Source: Flavilitoribacter nigricans DSM 23189 = NBRC 102662 (lineage in GTDB: Bacteria; Bacteroidota; Bacteroidia; Chitinophagales; Saprospiraceae). Taken from it: DNA of 64,000 nucleotides. Under the pieces are notes generated by a model. It searched no databases. It had not been told where the DNA came from and was given only the letters and a program-made list of their open reading frames with translations. The stretch lies in the NCBI RefSeq assembly GCF_002646595.1, contig NZ_PDUD01000033.1, positions 62,001 to 126,000 of the forward strand, written 5' to 3'. The position numbers and the translations under genes were made by a program. Positions 60,869 through 64,000 of the stretch are shown here, piece after piece. The first letter of the stretch is position 1; each line of letters opens with the position of its first letter.

Positions 60869-61801
60869 ATGAAAAAATTCCTGATGTTATTAGGGGTCAT
60901 GGTTTCAGCCGTGAGTATATCCTGGTCACAGTCCGAATCTGTAGCGGATTATGTACCGACGGAAAAGGCCCTGTTGTGGGAGGTCAGTGGGAATAATCTC
61001 ACCAAGCCGTCCTACGTGTTTGGTACCATTCACATTATTAAGAAAGACGATTATTTTTTTACTCCGGTCATGGAGAAGGCCCTGATGAATACGGATGAGG
61101 TGGCTTTTGAGATCGACATGGAGGATATGAGTGACTTTTCCAAGATCATGGGTATGATGTCCAGTATGTATATGAAGGACAATCAGACCCTGCGCGACCT
61201 GCTGGAAGACGACGAATACGAACTGGTCAACGCCCATTTCCAGAAAATGGGACTTCCGCTGGCATTTCTGGAGCGGATCAAGCCGATGTTCCTGTCCATG
61301 ATGGCCGGGGGCGGAGAAGATATGATGGGTTTTTCGATGGACGGTGAGTCCAGCTCCTCCATGGTATCCTACGAAATGCAGATCATGGAAATGGCGAAAA
61401 AAGAAAAAAAGGAGATCTCCGGTCTGGAAACGATGGAGTTCCAGATGAGTCTGTTCGATAGTATTCCCTACGATGCCCAGGCCAAAATGCTGCTGTCCAG
61501 CATCGAAGCGGAAGGTAAAAGCGAGGAAGGGGATAACCAACTGGATATGATGGTGAAAATGTACAAAGACCAGGATATCCAGGGCATGCAGAGCATTATG
61601 AAAGACGAACCCGATGCGCTGGGCGGCTACGAAGAACTGCTGCTGCAGAAACGCAACCGCAACTGGATCCCCATTATGGATAAAATGATGGGCGAAAGAC
61701 CGGTATTCTTTGCGGTGGGAGCCGGTCACCTCGGCGGTGAAGAAGGCGTCATCAGCCTGTTGCGGCAGGCCGGGTATGAGGTCAAACCCGTCATGGAATA
61801 G
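60869..61801 (+). CDS. Secreted TraB/GumN-family protein
   Basis: From ATG 60869 this is a 310-aa protein with a signal peptide (to about residue 20, VSISWSQS); a TTG three bases upstream is an alternative. The family features are visible: the first GTIHII (about residue 51), then the acidic VAFEIDMED and the C-terminal GAGHLGGEEGVISLLRQAGYEV. The fold is related to the Tiki metalloproteases. The middle is unusually Met-rich (GMMSSMYMKD, FLSMMAGGGEDMMGFSMDG). The gene is followed by a strong terminator. Confidence 0.9.
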   Translation: MKKFLMLLGVMVSAVSISWSQSESVADYVPTEKALLWEVSGNNLTKPSYVFGTIHIIKKDDYFFTPVMEKALMNTDEVAFEIDMEDMSDFSKIMGMMSSMYMKDNQTLRDLLEDDEYELVNAHFQKMGLPLAFLERIKPMFLSMMAGGGEDMMGFSMDGESSSSMVSYEMQIMEMAKKEKKEISGLETMEFQMSLFDSIPYDAQAKMLLSSIEAEGKSEEGDNQLDMMVKMYKDQDIQGMQSIMKDEPDALGGYEELLLQKRNRNWIPIMDKMMGERPVFFAVGAGHLGGEEGVISLLRQAGYEVKPVME

Positions 61802-61828
61802 CAGATCATCACCGATTGAAAAATCTGG

Positions 61829-61872
61829 AAAGGCGCAAAGGATGGGGATGTTTTCCCGTTCTTTGCGCCTTT
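61829..61872 (+). terminator. Terminator after the TraB/GumN gene
   Basis: AAAGGCGCAAAG (61829-61840) and CTTTGCGCCTTT (61861-61872) form a perfect 12-bp stem with a 20-nt loop that contains a small inner GGGG/CCC pair. A T-rich tail follows. Confidence 0.75.
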
Positions 61873-61919
61873 TAGTTTTGCGTCGTATCTTTCGGACGCA
61901 CCATGTATACCGGAAAAAC

Positions 61920-62777
61920 ATGAAGCAATTCACGCCCACTGATATTGAGAATTATTACGACCATACCGAAGTCCACTACCGCATGTGGTGGAACCTGGAG
62001 GAAGCGGCCGGACTGCACTACGGTATTTGGGAACCGGATACCCGTACCAATACCGAAGCTATTCTCAATACCAACGCCCGGCTGATGCGTCTGGGCGGCA
62101 TCACCGCGGCGGATCGTGTGTTGGATGCCGGCTGTGGGATCGGCGGCTCCGCGCTTTTTCTGGCGGAGCAGTTGGGTTGCAGGGTAGAGGGCATCACGCT
62201 GAGCCGGCGGCAGGTAGAAACGGCCACCCGTCTGGCGGCGGAAAAGGAACTGGATGAGCTGGTATCCTTTTCCCGGCAGAATTACCTGGATACGGATTTT
62301 CCCGATGCTCATTTCGATGTGGTCTGGGCGATCGAGAGTTTTGGATCGGCGCCGGCAAAGGCGGACTTTTTCCGGGAGATGTACCGCATCCTGAAACCGG
62401 GCGGACGTATCCTCTTTGCCGATACCTTCAAACCCTACCCCTACGATATCACTACCGACAAGGATATGCTGACCATGCTTAATGGCTGGGCGATCTCCGA
62501 TATCCTGGCGCTGGAAGAACTGGAAGCCATGAGCCGGGAACAGGGATTTCCTCACTTCCGGGTCGAGGATGTGAGTGCCCAGATCAAACCTTCGGTCAAC
62601 CGGATCTACCGGGCGGCCCTGTTCGGCATGATCGGCACCAAGGCCTACAATCTGTTTAAGACCGCTACCTACTTCTCCCGTATTCACTACAAGACCGGAC
62701 TGGCTCAGAAAAAGACCTACCGGCGCGGAAAGTGGGGATATTATTTGGTAAGTTGCACCAAAGCAAACGGGCAATAA
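61920..62777 (+). CDS. SAM-dependent methyltransferase (tocopherol/cyclopropane-type)
   Basis: From ATG 61920 this is a 285-aa protein; longer frames upstream run back into the TraB gene and the terminator. It opens with YYDHTEVHYRMWW followed by AAGLHYGIW, as in gamma-tocopherol, sterol and mycolic-acid-type methyltransferases. The SAM site is DRVLDAGCGIGGSALFLAEQLGC, followed by EGITLSRRQVETA and RILKPGGRILFADTF. The substrate is probably a lipid or quinone-like acceptor, but it is not fixed by sequence. Confidence 0.88.
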   Translation: MKQFTPTDIENYYDHTEVHYRMWWNLEEAAGLHYGIWEPDTRTNTEAILNTNARLMRLGGITAADRVLDAGCGIGGSALFLAEQLGCRVEGITLSRRQVETATRLAAEKELDELVSFSRQNYLDTDFPDAHFDVVWAIESFGSAPAKADFFREMYRILKPGGRILFADTFKPYPYDITTDKDMLTMLNGWAISDILALEELEAMSREQGFPHFRVEDVSAQIKPSVNRIYRAALFGMIGTKAYNLFKTATYFSRIHYKTGLAQKKTYRRGKWGYYLVSCTKANGQ

Positions 62778-62841
62778 AGTTCAGACCAGGAGCATTCGGC
62801 AGCTGTAGCCGGTTCCTGCGATAATTTGAAAAACGAACATC

Positions 62842-63465
62842 TTGAAACCCAGATATTACCTGTCGCTGCTGCTGTTGATCGGACTGCTGACCGCCTGTCA
62901 GCAAAAAATGGCGCAAACCGTTTCCACCGACGCCCATGCCGAGCTGTCGGCTCCCGTCCGGATGATCCGGAAGATCGAATTGCTGGAGTTGAGATCCGTC
63001 AATCTCAGTGAAGACATGTCCGTTTTTTCCACCCACGACGATGAGATCATCCTGATCGCCTATCTGCTGCAGAAAGATGCGGATAGTTTGAAGATCCTGG
63101 ATGTACACCTGTTTAAGGATCTGACCTTTGATTCTTCCAAAACCAGCTACGAACTGCCGTATACCCTGGCGCCGGATACCGCCCGACTCGCTGATTGCAT
63201 GGCGGCTTTTATGCTGGCCGAACTGGATAACGAAGGGACGGAATACAGCATCCGCGATACGTTCAGTCGCCGGATCACCCGCTACGTCGATGGCCGCCCG
63301 CCGAGCCGGCTGGCTGTGGATTCCCTTTTCGGAACGGATGATTTCCTGGACCTGGAATTCCTGCGCTACGACGAACCCTACCGGGAAGGGGAGCAGGAGG
63401 TGCTGTTTAAGGGCATGCAATTATTTGACCGTTTTGAATACCGTTTGACCTACCGCCTGTATTAG
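62842..63465 (+). CDS. Predicted lipoprotein of unknown function, TTG start
   Basis: This 207-aa protein starts at TTG 62842, as no ATG lies at a suitable place upstream of the signal. The signal ends in the lipobox GLLTACQQ. The mature part is mixed alpha/beta (MIRKIELLELRSVNLSED, LKILDVHLFKDLTF, FLDLEFLRYDEPY) without a family I know. It lies 64 bp after the methyltransferase and could be cotranscribed with it. Confidence 0.7.
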   Translation: MKPRYYLSLLLLIGLLTACQQKMAQTVSTDAHAELSAPVRMIRKIELLELRSVNLSEDMSVFSTHDDEIILIAYLLQKDADSLKILDVHLFKDLTFDSSKTSYELPYTLAPDTARLADCMAAFMLAELDNEGTEYSIRDTFSRRITRYVDGRPPSRLAVDSLFGTDDFLDLEFLRYDEPYREGEQEVLFKGMQLFDRFEYRLTYRLY

Positions 63466-63501
63466 ATGGGGCCGTATGCTGACTTAGCGCGCAGTATTGA
63501 T

Positions 63502-63509
63502 TATATTTG
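63502..63509 (+). promoter_or_regulatory. -7 promoter box for the DUF1801-like gene
   Basis: TATATTTG matches TAnnTTTG exactly and lies about 73 bp before the ATG at 63583. The -33 region lacks a full TTG. Confidence 0.5.
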
Positions 63510-63582
63510 GGAAACAACAACAGCAGGGTAGTCATTTTCATGCCTCCGGGTTCTCCCCGGGCGAACCGTAAAATCTTCTACT

Positions 63583-63957
63583 ATGGTAACGGACTTACAG
63601 GAAATTGAATCTACGCTGAAAAACATCATGCTGGAGTGTGTACCGCCGCTCCAGGTAAGAAAAGAGACTCCAACGCTACTGGAACTGGCGGGCACCCGGC
63701 CGGCCATGCAGGGAAAACAAAAAGTCGACGGCTTTTATTTCGGTAGTGTAGTACCCAAACCCAAAGATATTCGCCTCTATTTTTTTCCGATCTATACCCA
63801 CGTGGATGCCTTTGAAGATATTCCGGAAGGAGTCCGCAAATGCCTCAAGGGAAAAAGCTGCTTCCACATCAAAAAACTGGACGAGGAGCTGGAACGGGCC
63901 TTCCGGGAGATGGTGCAGCGGGGACTGGAACTGTACCGGAAGGATGATCTGGTTTGA
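63583..63957 (+). CDS. DUF1801-like small protein
   Basis: This 124-aa cytoplasmic protein has a C-terminal half that matches the DUF1801 (YdhG-like) pattern: RLYFFPIYTHVDAFED, then LKGKSCFHIKKLDEEL and GLELYRKDD. Members have the CyaY/YdhG-type fold and no firm function; iron-chaperone ideas exist for some. It has its own likely promoter and is complete in the window. Confidence 0.75.
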   Translation: MVTDLQEIESTLKNIMLECVPPLQVRKETPTLLELAGTRPAMQGKQKVDGFYFGSVVPKPKDIRLYFFPIYTHVDAFEDIPEGVRKCLKGKSCFHIKKLDEELERAFREMVQRGLELYRKDDLV

Positions 63958-64000
63958 GATCGCCGGGTAAAAATTAAATGATAGACTGACGTAATATTGA

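Noticed and set aside
1-64000. tRNA, rRNA, CRISPR, IS element or prophage
   Set aside because: I looked for tRNA-like arms, evenly spaced direct repeats, transposase motifs and phage structural genes and saw none that could be supported by eye. A tRNAscan-SE and CRISPR finder run would settle this.

Overview
The window looks like chromosomal DNA of a member of the Bacteroidota, most likely Saprospiria (Lewinella-like). The grounds are a SusC/SusD pair, a PorP/SprF-like barrel gene next to a giant PKD protein with a gliding-motility/type IX secretion (T9SS) type B C-terminus, many lipoproteins, promoters of the TAnnTTTG type, an absence of clear Shine-Dalgarno sites, and a Bacteroidota-type ParC. 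The lineage is inferred from gene content only. I saw no tRNA, rRNA, CRISPR array, insertion sequence or phage.

Layout. 1-4 kb: the N-terminus of parC (minus strand), then an ECF sigma factor overlapping a gene for an unusual protein with four N-terminal repeats, one membrane segment and a C-terminal barrel-like region, then a GNAT acetyltransferase. 4-26 kb: a carbohydrate region. It holds a serine hydrolase-DUF5694 fusion, a beta-helix lipoprotein with a PDZ domain (GH141-like), a stand-alone CheB, a GH51 arabinofuranosidase, SusC/SusD, L-rhamnose mutarotase, a polysaccharide deacetylase-GH39 fusion, a GH106 rhamnosidase, an (alpha/alpha)6-barrel hydrolase and a methyltransferase. Together these suggest uptake and breakdown of a polysaccharide rich in rhamnose and arabinose.

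26-38.7 kb: the giant PKD protein and its PorP/SprF partner, a cyclic-nucleotide-binding/AlbA_2 fusion, an intergenic element made of nested hairpins, a small LuxR-type regulator divergent from a large helical protein, a small lipoprotein and a possible PLD-fold protein. 39-44 kb: phenylacetate-CoA ligase, then a minus-strand cluster of TonB-dependent receptor, Cys-rich DUF6660-like protein and lipocalin-like lipoprotein that suggests metal uptake. 44-52.6 kb: an EEP-family hydrolase, two secreted proteins of unknown function, purN, a PorE-like TPR/propeller protein that ends in a SPOR-like domain, a laminin-B protein and a D-cysteine desulfhydrase/ACC deaminase homologue.

52.6-55.4 kb is the most striking part. 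A bacterial PARP (WGR, helical and catalytic domains, intact H-Y-E triad) is followed 32 bp later by a gene with a winged-helix-like start and a degenerate WGR-like segment. The PARP leader carries a good promoter, a 15-bp palindrome and a terminator-like hairpin. 55.5-64 kb: a tandem VOC protein, SCO and a helical lipoprotein, two paralogous small secreted proteins, a ParA with a ribbon-helix-helix partner, a TraB/GumN protein, a second methyltransferase, a lipoprotein and a DUF1801-like protein.
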